Below, piece after piece: positions 25,061 through 33,350 of a DNA stretch of 33,473 bases; the first letter of the stretch is position 1, and the number at the start of each line of letters is the position of its first letter. The notes beneath the pieces were generated by a model. It saw nothing but the letters and a program-made list of their open reading frames with translations. It made no database searches and was not told where the DNA came from. The DNA comes from Caldilineaceae bacterium (lineage in GTDB: Bacteria; Chloroflexota; Anaerolineae; Caldilineales; Caldilineaceae): NCBI GenBank assembly GCA_022824685.1, contig JAJDZJ010000043.1, positions 1 to 33,473 of the forward strand, given 5' to 3'. A program made the position numbers and the translations under genes.

Positions 25061-25600
25061 ATGAGAGACATGACGGACCTTCCTCTGTGGCTGAAAAGGA
25101 TGGTCGGCTTGCCGTTTGTCCTGCTCATTGTGGTCACGATAGGGAAAGCCACAATCTTTATCATGTTCGTCAACCCTTTGGTAGCGGAATTCGCCTTACC
25201 GCAACCAATCCCTATGCCTGACCTGCCACCAGTCTTGGCATCCCTTCCTGCATCGGCAAGGATAAGGGATAGCGAATTGCCTAGTATGGATTCTTCTGAG
25301 GCGTCAACGCAGAATTTTGTCGATGTCTGGACGCATCCCGCCACCTTTCCTTCCCGCCCTGACGACAGTGTATACGACTGGACTCCTAGTGGGGATAGAG
25401 GCGCACGTCAGGGACGAGTACCTCGGGGCACTCAGGTCCGGGTAACAGAGTATGCTTGGTCCAGCATCGAAGGTGAGTTCTTTGTGAGGATTCAAGTGGC
25501 GAGCATGCGCCGACCGGACCAAGAAGGCAAGAGTGGGCAGCAAAATCCGCCCACGCATATATCAGGATGGATCCCTATTAATCTTCTTGTCTTTCAATAA
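25061..25600 (+). CDS. Single-pass membrane protein with SH3-like C terminus, candidate immunity or accessory protein
   Basis: From the ATG at 25061 the product has 179 residues: a cytoplasmic N terminus, one membrane helix (FVLLIVVTIGKATIFIMFV at about 17-37), and a Pro-rich stretch. A small beta-rich domain follows, reading GRVPRGTQVRVTEYAWSSIE and ending HISGWIPINLLVF, which follows the pattern of a bacterial SH3 domain. Low G+C and location after RHS tip B suggest a role in the toxin cassette. The function is unknown. Confidence 0.6.
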   Translation: MRDMTDLPLWLKRMVGLPFVLLIVVTIGKATIFIMFVNPLVAEFALPQPIPMPDLPPVLASLPASARIRDSELPSMDSSEASTQNFVDVWTHPATFPSRPDDSVYDWTPSGDRGARQGRVPRGTQVRVTEYAWSSIEGEFFVRIQVASMRRPDQEGKSGQQNPPTHISGWIPINLLVFQ

Positions 25601-25669
25601 TTTTTTCCAACGGAGCAGAATACGGTTAGGTATGCCTAGCCTCTTCCCCATTGATCGACGGAAACAACT

Positions 25670-26359
25670 ATGGATAGTGCCATAGACGAAAAGCTTTCAA
25701 TCCTGGAGAAGATACAACAGCTAAAGGCGCTCAGGTACACCATCGATCTGCCTGTCCTTGTGCTTTCCTACATAGCAATCATATTTAGCTGGTCCGTCAC
25801 TTATTGGTTGCCATGGCTGACGGCGACCGCTATGTTGCTACCCTTTCTGCCGATTCTGACACTATTATGTTTATTGATGGACTTACTACTTAAGTGGCAG
25901 TGGCTCCGGTTGTGGCCCATTGAGACGAACTGGCGAGGAATGATTCTATTCTTTACATTCGTAGCCTTTCTGATAGCTACAGGACCCGCTTACGCTTATT
26001 CTCATGGGATCCGAATTACTCATAACCTTATCAAAGAGTTTGACCTTGACGTTGAGGTGGAAGATAGAGACTTAGTCATGGTCGAGTCGGTTGAACTGAC
26101 AGGTCGATCTCGAAGCTTTCGAAGCATCACAACCGTCTATTCTGTACTTGACCCGATTGCTGAAGCCAAAACCAAACTGAGAAACCGTCTTCAGAATGAG
26201 CCCGGTTGGCTTCTCTCGAACACAAACTACTTTTGGGGTTCCTGTGATCGAAATCATCTCGGCCGGTACATCACAATGTTTCTTACCGAAGATGGGGCTT
26301 TGCATGTTGCAATTCAGTATGGGGTCCCCGAATACTGCCTCCTGAATTACTCGGAGTAG
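25670..26359 (+). CDS. Three-helix membrane protein of unknown function, candidate immunity protein
   Basis: The 229-residue product has three strongly hydrophobic segments (about 28-45, 50-72 and 85-108) and then a soluble domain of about 120 residues with DLDVEVEDRDLVMVESVEL and a paired-cysteine C terminus (GSCDRN and PEYCLLN). No family is recognised. It lies 69 bases after the preceding membrane protein gene in the RHS island and shares its low G+C content. Membrane immunity proteins are common for toxins acting on or crossing the membrane, but no direct evidence exists here. The ribosome-binding site is weak. Confidence 0.55.
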   Translation: MDSAIDEKLSILEKIQQLKALRYTIDLPVLVLSYIAIIFSWSVTYWLPWLTATAMLLPFLPILTLLCLLMDLLLKWQWLRLWPIETNWRGMILFFTFVAFLIATGPAYAYSHGIRITHNLIKEFDLDVEVEDRDLVMVESVELTGRSRSFRSITTVYSVLDPIAEAKTKLRNRLQNEPGWLLSNTNYFWGSCDRNHLGRYITMFLTEDGALHVAIQYGVPEYCLLNYSE

Positions 26360-26394
26360 CTGCCTCCTAACTGGTACAACAACGTAGTGCTGGT

Positions 26395-26868
26395 TTTATC
26401 AGTTCGGTGATCGGCGGCAATCTCTGGCGCACGCAGCGCTACTATCCCTGGTCGGCCAAACGAAACGGCGGCATGTTGGAGAGCCTGAAGGTGGGGCTGA
26501 GCGAAGGCGCGGGCGAGCGTCTCAACCGCAGCTACGCTTACAACTACTTCGGCGACATCACCGCATTAACCGAGGAAACGACCAGCAACAGCTTCACTTA
26601 CGACGGGCTGGGACGGTTGACCGCTGCGTACGGAAGAACTTACAGCTATGACGGCGCCAACCGGCTGACCGCGTTCAACGGGCAGAGCTACGGTTACGGC
26701 GACGCCGGACCCTACCACGCGGTGGACCGCATCGGCGGCGCTCACCGCTTCGACTACGACGCCATCGGCAACATGACCGTGCGCAACAAGGGGCTTGCCG
26801 GCCAGCAGACGCTTGTCTGGGATGCACAGAACCGGCTGTCGGAGGTGCAGGACAGCAACGGCGGCCTG
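26395..26868 (+). pseudogene. RHS/YD-repeat fragment C, truncated
   Basis: The frame reads VIGGNLWRTQRYYPW, SYAYNYFGDITAL, FTYDGLGRLTAAYGRTYSYD, and then the same NRLTAFNGQSYGYGDAGPYH to LVWDAQNRLSEVQDSNGG segment as fragment A. It stops abruptly where IS3-type sequence begins (about 26869). It has neither a secretion N terminus nor a C-terminal tip. It extends further upstream in RHS sequence than fragment A. Confidence 0.75.
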
Positions 26869-27200
26869 CGTGGAAGGACAATGTGCGGGCCTATGACGTC
26901 GTGCATCCGAGGCTCCATGACGGCACGGGTGCGCGGTTGCTGACCGTCATCCGCGAATACAGCAGAGAGTGTCTGGCGATTCGGGCTGCGCGCAGCCCAC
27001 GGTCTGCCGATCTGATAGACGTGCTGGCCGAATTGATGGTGTGCAAAGGCGTGCACGGCCCGAGCTGTACGCAAGCGGTTTGCGCGGATAGGAGCCAGAA
27101 CGCTCTACATCGAGCCTGCGTCGCCGTGCGCGACCGGCCGCCGCCGCCTGAGGCCCTTTTGTCTGCCTCACCTGGCACTGTGCTTGTCGGACGAACATAA
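26869..27200 (+). mobile_element. Decayed IS3-family transposase (OrfB) remnant
   Basis: The frame reads VRAYDVVHPRLHDGTGARLL, then TVIREYSRECLAIRAAR and LIDVLAELMVCKGV, matching the integrase core of IS3-type OrfB (YDFV..RTHDGR...DEYTRECLAI). The segment holding the second catalytic Asp and the RSDNGPEF block is deleted. Another frame then gives IGARTLYIEPASP, followed by RPPPPEALL of the C terminus. It is clearly inactive. Inverted repeat ends were not found. Confidence 0.75.
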
Positions 27201-27391
27201 CGGGTGGGGCAATCATCGGGGGCGGGTCACTACAGTTCACACAATCTCACGCAAACGCCTGCAAAGAGAGAAAAGTGCCCAAATCGGTTCTGCCGCCAAA
27301 CGTAAACGAGCTGCTTGGTAAACTGACGATCTCCCTGAAACTCCCCCTCCCCAATTAGATGCGTATGCCCTGCGCATTTGCGTCCAAACCC
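27201..27391. other. Intergenic spacer at the right edge of the RHS island
   Basis: Between the IS3 remnant and the promoter of the zinc-finger gene there is no open frame with coding character, no tRNA and no clear inverted repeat. It probably contains the right boundary of the island, but no attachment site could be identified. Confidence 0.4.
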
Positions 27392-27420
27392 TTGACGTAA
27401 CACGCAAAAACTGCTATAAC
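27392..27420 (+). promoter_or_regulatory. Near-consensus promoter of the DksA/TraR-like gene
   Basis: TTGACG (27392-27397) and TATAAC (27415-27420) are spaced by 17 bases, and the -10 is preceded by TGC (extended -10). Transcription should start near 27427, giving a leader of about 54 bases with AGGA six bases before the ATG at 27481. Confidence 0.85.
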
Positions 27421-27480
27421 ATTTCCCACATTTTCTACTCTATCTGTTTCTACCTTTTCTGCGAATGATGAGGAACCGTC

Positions 27481-27858
27481 ATGGCCAAGAAGTCAACCAA
27501 AGAGCGCAAAAGATTACTGACCAACCTGGATCAGGTGAATGCGGAACTCGAACACCTGCGCACGATGATGCAAGGTGAAGTGGATGTTGAGCTGGACGAA
27601 GGCGATACCGAAATCGTCGAACGTGAAAAAACCGCCGCCCTGATCGTCGTGCTCGAACGTCGCCAGCGTGACATTGAACACGCCCTGCGCGTGATCGACT
27701 TGGGCCAGTACGGCGTCTGCGAACGGTGCGGCGCTCAGATCCCCTCGGCCCGCCTCGAGGTTAAACCGGACGCAACATTGTGCTTGGACTGCCAGAGAGA
27801 AATTGAAGCGATTAACCGCCGCGGCCGCATCACCCGCGCCGCCTCCTCCCGGTGGTAG
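27481..27858 (+). CDS. TraR/DksA-family zinc-finger protein
   Basis: The 125-residue protein has an N-terminal helical hairpin (about 5-72, with an acidic EVDVELDEGDTEIVE tip) and a C4 zinc finger with C80, C83, C101 and C104 (CERCG and CLDCQ). DksA-like proteins bind in the RNA polymerase secondary channel and adjust initiation, often with ppGpp. Here the tip acidic residues are compatible with that role, but many short members are uncharacterised. It has a strong promoter, and upp follows 53 bases downstream on the same strand. Confidence 0.88.
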   Translation: MAKKSTKERKRLLTNLDQVNAELEHLRTMMQGEVDVELDEGDTEIVEREKTAALIVVLERRQRDIEHALRVIDLGQYGVCERCGAQIPSARLEVKPDATLCLDCQREIEAINRRGRITRAASSRW

Positions 27859-27911
27859 CAACAGACCGCCTCGAGAACAACCGAGATAATGCGACCAAGC
27901 AAGGGACCTGA

Positions 27912-28568
27912 ATGACGGACAACCTGGTTGTATCCGGCCACCCACTGGTGGAACACAAAATAACGCAACTTCGCGACACAACGACAGACTTTCGCCAGTT
28001 TCGGTCTATCGTCGCCGAACTGTCCATGATCCTGGCCTATGAAGCCACCGCCGACCTGGACACAAAACCCGTCGAAGTGCAGACACCGCTCACCACGACC
28101 GCCGGCAACAAATTCGACGAACGCGTCGGCCTGGTCCCAATCTTGCGCGCCGGACTCGGCATGGTAGACGGTATGCTCAGCCTCATACCGCAGGCCGAAG
28201 TCTGGCACCTGGGCTTCTACCGCGATGAGGAAACGCTGCAACCGGTAATCTACTACAATAAGCTCCCCGAAGATCTCTCCACCCACACCTGCTTCATACT
28301 CGACCCCATGCTCGCCACCGGAGGCTCCGCCCTCGCGGCCGTCGACATCCTCAAACAACGCGGCGTCACCCGCGTAAAGTTTGTCGGGCTCCTGGCCGCG
28401 CCCGAAGGAATCGCCGCCCTGCAGGGCGCCCACAACGATATTTCCATCCATGTGGCAGCCGTCGATGAACGCCTGACCAATACCGCCGACGCCCCCGCCG
28501 GGTTCCCGCCCGGCTTCATCTGGCCCGGCTTGGGGGACGCTGGTGACAGGCAGTTCGGAACCAGATAG
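27912..28568 (+). CDS. upp: Uracil phosphoribosyltransferase
   Basis: The 218-residue enzyme joins uracil to PRPP to form UMP in pyrimidine salvage. It has the PRPP-binding motif [11 protein letters not shown], the N-terminal [16 protein letters not shown] block, [13 protein letters not shown], and the C-terminal [14 protein letters not shown] uracil site. All are standard for UPRTase. AAGGGA lies 5 bases before the ATG. It sits behind the DksA-like gene and converges on the fucosidase gene, with 53 bases between. Confidence 0.96.
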   Translation: MTDNLVVSGHPLVEHKITQLRDTTTDFRQFRSIVAELSMILAYEATADLDTKPVEVQTPLTTTAGNKFDERVGLVPILRAGLGMVDGMLSLIPQAEVWHLGFYRDEETLQPVIYYNKLPEDLSTHTCFILDPMLATGGSALAAVDILKQRGVTRVKFVGLLAAPEGIAALQGAHNDISIHVAAVDERLTNTADAPAGFPPGFIWPGLGDAGDRQFGTR

Positions 28569-28621
28569 GCCGTCCGCGAAATCCAACAGACTGACCGTCG
28601 CCCAGGCCGCAGCGCGCCCGG

Positions 28622-29986
28622 CTAACGCAGCGCTATCACCGTAACCGCTTCGTCGCGCGCGCCGGTCGGGCCGCTGATGACAACCTCACCCCCGTTCCCG
28701 TCGATAGCCAGCGCCTCGCCGCCCGCCAGCAGCCGCGCAGTCCGCGCCTGTACCCCTTCAACCCGTATCTGCCCGTCGACAGGCCACTCGAATATGTGGA
28801 GGTAGACCACCCCCTCCTTGCTCGTCGACCGCAGGTCCTCCCGTCCCTGGATCGGACCCGGCGCCGTGCCGTAAATCGCCTCGCCGTTCGCCTCCAGCCA
28901 GCGTCCCACCGCCTCCAGACGCTCTACACTCGGCTGCGGAATCACCCCCGCGCCGGTCGGGCCTACATTCAGAAGGTAGTTGCCCCCCTTGCTGACGATG
29001 TCCACCAGCTTCCGAATCAGGTCGCCGCTCGATTTCCAATTGTGAGCGTTTAGCTTATACGACCAGCTGTCGTTGATCGTAGCCGGCGTCTCCCAGTCCA
29101 AGTCCAGAACCTCCTCCGGTATCCGGTTGTCTCCCGCCGTGGCATAGTCTCCAAGAGCATTGCCCAACCGGCCGCACACAAGGCAGTCCGGCTGCAACTC
29201 GTTGCACAGCTCCAGCAGCGAACGGCTCTGCCGCTCCGAAATGCCCTTCGGCGTATCAAACCAGATAATGGCAATCGGCCCGTAGTTGGTCAGAAGCTCC
29301 CGCACGTGCGGCTTCACATACTCCTCTATATACCCGTCAAAATCCTTCTCCGCAGGGTCAAAATCCCAATCGTTGCCGTCGCCGTCCGGATGATGCCAGT
29401 CCTGCGTCTGAGAGTAATAGAATCCCAACTTGATATCCTGCGCCGCGCACGCCTCCGCAAGCTCCTTCAGAACATCCCGCTTGAACGGCGTGGCATCGAC
29501 CATGTCGTAGTCCGTAACCGCTGAGTCGAACAGACAGAAGCCGTCATGGTGTTTCGACGTGATCACCAGGTACTTCTGCCCGGCCCGCTTCGCCAGCGTA
29601 ACCCACGCCTCCGCGTCAAATTCGACAGGGTTGAACTGTCCCGCCAGCTGCTCATACTCCGCAACCGGAATCTCCGCCCGGTACATGAGCCACTCGGCGA
29701 TGCCCGGCCACTCGCGCCCCTTCCACACGCCGGCCGGAATCGAGTAAAGCCCCCAATGGACAAAAAGGCCGAACTTCGCCTCGCGCCACCAATCCAGGCG
29801 CGGATCGCTGCGCGCGCCGGGCCGCTGGCTCCGGTCCGGCTCCACATCCGGACGCGTGACCGCAAAATCATAGCCCCGCCGCAAAAGCAGCAGAGCCATG
29901 TCCTCCATCGACTCATTCTCCTCCGCGGCCACCCGCTCAATTCGTTCCGCAAACGTCGAGGGGATGTCTATTTTAGTCTCTGGCAC
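28622..29986 (-). CDS. GH29 alpha-L-fucosidase with N-terminal ribbon-helix-helix-like segment
   Basis: The start is a GTG at 29986 with a perfect AGGAGG six bases upstream; an in-frame GTG at 30043 has no such site. The 454-residue product has the GH29 barrel: KFGLFVHWGLYSIPAGVW at about 71-88, the KHHDGF motif (H146, H147), and the IWFDT strand with the probable nucleophile D244. A beta-sandwich domain completes the C terminus. It would release alpha-L-fucose from glycans. There is no signal peptide, so it acts on imported oligosaccharides. Residues 4-42 (KIDIPSTFAERIERVAAEEN, then a second helix) look like a ribbon-helix-helix fold, unusual for GH29. It is the last gene of the transporter operon. 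Confidence 0.92.
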   Translation of the reverse strand: MPETKIDIPSTFAERIERVAAEENESMEDMALLLLRRGYDFAVTRPDVEPDRSQRPGARSDPRLDWWREAKFGLFVHWGLYSIPAGVWKGREWPGIAEWLMYRAEIPVAEYEQLAGQFNPVEFDAEAWVTLAKRAGQKYLVITSKHHDGFCLFDSAVTDYDMVDATPFKRDVLKELAEACAAQDIKLGFYYSQTQDWHHPDGDGNDWDFDPAEKDFDGYIEEYVKPHVRELLTNYGPIAIIWFDTPKGISERQSRSLLELCNELQPDCLVCGRLGNALGDYATAGDNRIPEEVLDLDWETPATINDSWSYKLNAHNWKSSGDLIRKLVDIVSKGGNYLLNVGPTGAGVIPQPSVERLEAVGRWLEANGEAIYGTAPGPIQGREDLRSTSKEGVVYLHIFEWPVDGQIRVEGVQARTARLLAGGEALAIDGNGGEVVISGPTGARDEAVTVIALR

Positions 29987-30080
29987 AGCTCTCCTCCTGA
30001 AAATGGCATCCAACATCTGCCGACGAACGGCCTCGTCATCCACAATGCGGCAGCCGGCCCCTACCCCCAGTCCACCGCCC

Positions 30081-30971
30081 TCACGTCTTGATTCCTGACA
30101 AGATCACACCGCGAATCATCAACTTCTGCGCAAAAAAGAAAACGACAATCATCGGAATCACCATCAGAAAGGACATCGCCATCATGTAGGGGATCTGCGT
30201 ATTGTAGAGCCCCTTGAAAAACGTGATGCCCAGGGCGAGCGTGTAGTTCTCCTGGCTTGTCAGGAAAATCAGCGGCCCGAAATAGTCATTCCAGACCGCC
30301 TGAAAAGTAAAAACCGATATTGTGGCGATGACCGGCCGCGACAGGGGCACAAAAATCTGCCACAAGATGCGTAAGCGGGTGGCGCCGTCAATCAGCGCCG
30401 CCTCTTCCAGTTCAACTGGGATTCCCTTGAAAAACTGGCGCATCAGAAAAATGTTGAAAGCGCCGCCGCCGAAGAAAGCGGGAACCGTCAATGGCAAAAA
30501 CGTGTCCAGCCAGCCGACCCGATGAAAACCAACAAAGAGCGGGATCAGGGTAACCGTGCTCGGCAACATGATCGAAGCCAGAACCATGACGAACCACACA
30601 TCCCGCCCGGGAAAGCTGATACGCGCGAACCCATACCCGCACAACGTGGCCGAAACCAGTGTCCCCACCATCACCGCAAATGTGATCGTCAGTGTATTCA
30701 CCAGCCAGCGAGTCCACTGCATGCTCTCGTATGTCCAGCCCTCCGGGAAGTTCTGCCAGCGCAGGGTCTCCGGCCAAAATGTCGGCGGAAATACGTAGAC
30801 CTCCGCCTGGGTCTTCAGCGACGTTGTAACCATCCACAAGAGCGGCAAAAGGAAAACAGCCGCGCTGACGATCAGAATCAAATAGGTGAACAGAATGCGG
30901 TAACTCTGGCCCGGCCGTCTCCGCCAGTCCAAATCCAGCAAACCTCGGTAAACTTCCTGATCGCTGACCAT
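30081..30971 (-). CDS. Carbohydrate ABC transporter permease, MalG-type
   Basis: The 296-residue protein has six membrane segments, a cytoplasmic N terminus and the EAA loop (LEEAALIDGATRLRILWQIFVPLSRP) that docks the ATPase. It is typical of the CUT1 family MalG/UgpE subunit. The ATG at 30971 overlaps the stop of the preceding permease gene in TGATG, so translation is coupled. The fucosidase gene follows after about 95 bases. No ATP-binding subunit is present in the window, so a shared MsmK/MalK-type ATPase elsewhere is likely. Confidence 0.93.
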   Translation of the reverse strand: MVSDQEVYRGLLDLDWRRRPGQSYRILFTYLILIVSAAVFLLPLLWMVTTSLKTQAEVYVFPPTFWPETLRWQNFPEGWTYESMQWTRWLVNTLTITFAVMVGTLVSATLCGYGFARISFPGRDVWFVMVLASIMLPSTVTLIPLFVGFHRVGWLDTFLPLTVPAFFGGGAFNIFLMRQFFKGIPVELEEAALIDGATRLRILWQIFVPLSRPVIATISVFTFQAVWNDYFGPLIFLTSQENYTLALGITFFKGLYNTQIPYMMAMSFLMVIPMIVVFFFAQKLMIRGVILSGIKT

Positions 30972-31858
30972 CACTTGACCTCAGCTTCGTAAAATACCCA
31001 CAGCGCGGAAGAGCGGAATACCAGAAGTGTCAGAATCAGGACCACAAACAGCAGAAACCAGGCCATCGCCGAGGCCATGCCCATCTGCGTCCAGTTAAAC
31101 GCCCGTTCATATAGCATCAGATTATAGAAGTATGTCGACTTAAGAGGACCGCCCGATGTGAGGACAAACGCATTCATAAATGTCTGGGATGCCGCAATCA
31201 GGCCCATTACCAGGTTGAAAAAGATCGTCGGCGTCATCATCGGAATAGTGATATTCCAAAAGAGCTGCGCCTCATTCGCCCCGTCCAACTTCCCCGCCTC
31301 ATACAGAGATTCAGGTATCCCCTGCAATCCAGCCAGGTAGATGATCATGCCTGCCCCCACACCCCACAGACTCATCATCACCATCGAGGCCAGCGCCGTC
31401 TCCGGTTCCGCAAAAAAAGAAAACTTCTGGAAACCCAGTCGCACCAGAACCGCATTGATCAGCCCGTAATCCCGGTTCATCAGCCACCCCCACAAAATGA
31501 GACTGGCGATGGCCGGCACGATGGCCGGCATATAAAAGCTCGTGCGGAAAAAAGCAATCCCCTTGACCCGCTGATTCAATAAAATTGCCAGGATAAACGC
31601 CCCCACCAGGCCCAATGGCACCGAGGTTGCGGCGTAAGTCAGCGTGACCTTGCAGGCCTGCCAGAAGTTCCTGTCCGAAGTGAACATCACGACATAATTG
31701 CGCAAACCGATCCACTCCGGCGCGCGCAACAAGGGAAACTTCGTGAAGCTCATGTAAAAGGAGGTCAGCATCGGGCCAATCGTGAAGATCAGAAGACCCA
31801 GTACAACCGGGCTGATAAACAGATAACCCTGGACCGTGTCCCGCATGCGGCTGTTCAT
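30971..31858 (-). CDS. Sugar ABC transporter permease, MalF-type
   Basis: The 295-residue integral membrane protein has six predicted helices and the EAA motif (LYEAGKLDGANEAQLFWNIT), as in CUT1 family MalF/UgpA subunits. It forms the translocation channel with the MalG-type partner, to which it is coupled by a one-base overlap. It starts 172 bases after the binding-protein gene, beyond a strong intercistronic hairpin, with an AGGACGG stretch upstream of the ATG. The substrate is inferred to be a fucosylated oligosaccharide from the neighbouring fucosidase only. Confidence 0.93.
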   Translation of the reverse strand: MNSRMRDTVQGYLFISPVVLGLLIFTIGPMLTSFYMSFTKFPLLRAPEWIGLRNYVVMFTSDRNFWQACKVTLTYAATSVPLGLVGAFILAILLNQRVKGIAFFRTSFYMPAIVPAIASLILWGWLMNRDYGLINAVLVRLGFQKFSFFAEPETALASMVMMSLWGVGAGMIIYLAGLQGIPESLYEAGKLDGANEAQLFWNITIPMMTPTIFFNLVMGLIAASQTFMNAFVLTSGGPLKSTYFYNLMLYERAFNWTQMGMASAMAWFLLFVVLILTLLVFRSSALWVFYEAEVK

Positions 31859-31966
31859 GAGCGCTGTCCGTCCTGCCAGCTTGAATTGTGCGAGGGGAGC
31901 CGATCAGGTAGGCCGCGCGCCTGCCAAACAGATGCGACGGCAGCCAATGTGCAGTCTGCGCCGCCT

Positions 31967-32005
31967 GCTCGCGGCTGGTGGCTGCCAGGTCCACCAGCCG
32001 CGAGC
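31967..32005 (-). promoter_or_regulatory. Perfect 15-bp hairpin between binding-protein and permease genes
   Basis: GCTCGCGGCTGGTGG (31967-31981) and CCACCAGCCGCGAGC (31991-32005) are perfect inverted repeats with a 9-base loop, starting 25 bases after the stop of the binding-protein gene. No T run follows on the minus strand. Such structures, like those between malE and malF, protect the upstream message and lower expression of the permeases. The structure is certain; the role is inference. Confidence 0.75.
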
Positions 32006-32030
32006 GCCTGCGCGCTGCGAACCGCTTTCG

Positions 32031-33350
32031 TTACGCGTTCTGATCCAGGCAAGACTGAATCGTGGCATCCGTCTCCGCGAAAGCATCCGCCGCGTTCGCT
32101 TCGCCTCGGATCACCGCCTCCAGCGCCTGCCGGTAGCTGTCACTCACCATGCCGGCGTAGAAACTGCCGCAGTCGCCCGGGTGCTCGATTACGGGCAAAA
32201 TCGCGTCATCAGCGCCGTTGATGAAGGCCATCAGATTGCTCGGCGGCGTCGGCAGCCCTTCCATCCAGCTGGGATCGCTGGCCACCGATCTCAACAGCGG
32301 TACACCCAGCTCGGCCTTGGCTGCCTCAAGCTGCACCGTCGGCCGGATCAACTGCTTGATGTATTCGTAGGCCATGTCCAGGTTGCTTCCACCCGCGAAC
32401 GCCGACATGCCCCAGGTGCCCATGCCCGTCCGGTGCCGCCCGTCCGGCATTAGCGGCATCACCTGTACGTCCCAGTCAAACTTGTCAGCCGCGGCCTCGC
32501 GTACCGGGCCCCGCAGGCTCTGAATGTGCGTGTACACCGCGGCCCGGCCAAGCATGAAAGCGTTGCCCCCGACGTCAAGACCCAAAGGCTGGGCAACGTT
32601 GTGCTCGTTCCAGAGCGCGGCATAAGCCGTCAGCGCCGCAACCGTATTCGGGTCCGACCAGGTGGACAGGTTGTTCTCAATGTCCAGAATCTTGCCGCCG
32701 TAGCCGACCACCCAGGGATACACCTTCGCCCACCAGCTCCAGGTCGCGTTGGAAAGACCCCAATACCGCGGCGTGCCGTCGTTCTCAGTCTCAAGCGCCG
32801 TGATCTTCTGACAGTTGACGATGAAATCTTCCCAGGTCCAGTCCTCGCTCGGCTCATCCGCGCCCGCCTCCTCAAAGAGGCTCTTGTTGTAATACATCGT
32901 CACCACATCCAGCGCGGAGGGCAACATCTGGATCTTGCCGTCAAAAACGCCGAGACCCAGCATATTGGGGAATACATCGTCAATATCGACGTCGGGATCC
33001 CCTTCCGTGTACGGCGTCAAATCCAGCGTAACATTGTTGTTTGCAAAAGGAACCACAAACAGATCCGCGCTGAAGAAGACGTCGGAGAGCGTGCCCGCCG
33101 CCGCCGCCGTGTAATACACCTCCGCCAGGTCGCCGGATACCATGTTGAACGTGACCGTAACGTCCGGGTGCTTCTCATTGAACGACGCTTTGATCAGCTC
33201 ATTGACCGGCTCGACAGGCGCTCCGGCCAGAATCGAAATCTCCAGCTCGACCGGCTCATCGGCCATGGCGCCCTCTCCGCCAGCCTCCGGAGCCGCCACC
33301 GGCGCGCACGCAGCCAGCGCTGCCGTGCCGCCAACCCAGGGCAATCGCAT
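32031..33350 (-). CDS. Sugar-binding lipoprotein of an ABC transporter (family 1 extracellular solute-binding)
   Basis: The 439-residue product has a very short lipoprotein signal (MRLPWVGGTAALAAC, lipid cysteine at 15) and an Ala/Gly/Glu linker. A typical family 1 binding-protein fold follows, with VELEISILAGAPVEPVNELI, HPDVTVTFNMVSGDL, DVVTMYYNKSLFEEAG, and a late AYEYIKQLIRPTVQ segment. It captures a sugar outside the membrane for the two permeases downstream. A TAG directly precedes the ATG in frame, so a longer twin-arginine-like signal is excluded unless there is a sequence change upstream. It is the first visible gene of the transporter-fucosidase operon. Confidence 0.92.
   Translation of the reverse strand: MRLPWVGGTAALAACAPVAAPEAGGEGAMADEPVELEISILAGAPVEPVNELIKASFNEKHPDVTVTFNMVSGDLAEVYYTAAAAGTLSDVFFSADLFVVPFANNNVTLDLTPYTEGDPDVDIDDVFPNMLGLGVFDGKIQMLPSALDVVTMYYNKSLFEEAGADEPSEDWTWEDFIVNCQKITALETENDGTPRYWGLSNATWSWWAKVYPWVVGYGGKILDIENNLSTWSDPNTVAALTAYAALWNEHNVAQPLGLDVGGNAFMLGRAAVYTHIQSLRGPVREAAADKFDWDVQVMPLMPDGRHRTGMGTWGMSAFAGGSNLDMAYEYIKQLIRPTVQLEAAKAELGVPLLRSVASDPSWMEGLPTPPSNLMAFINGADDAILPVIEHPGDCGSFYAGMVSDSYRQALEAVIRGEANAADAFAETDATIQSCLDQNA

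Noticed and set aside
20492..27391. Integrative element with attachment sites between ruvB and the DksA-like gene
   Set aside because: No integrase, tRNA target or flanking direct repeats were seen; the region is better described as an RHS island with IS remnants.
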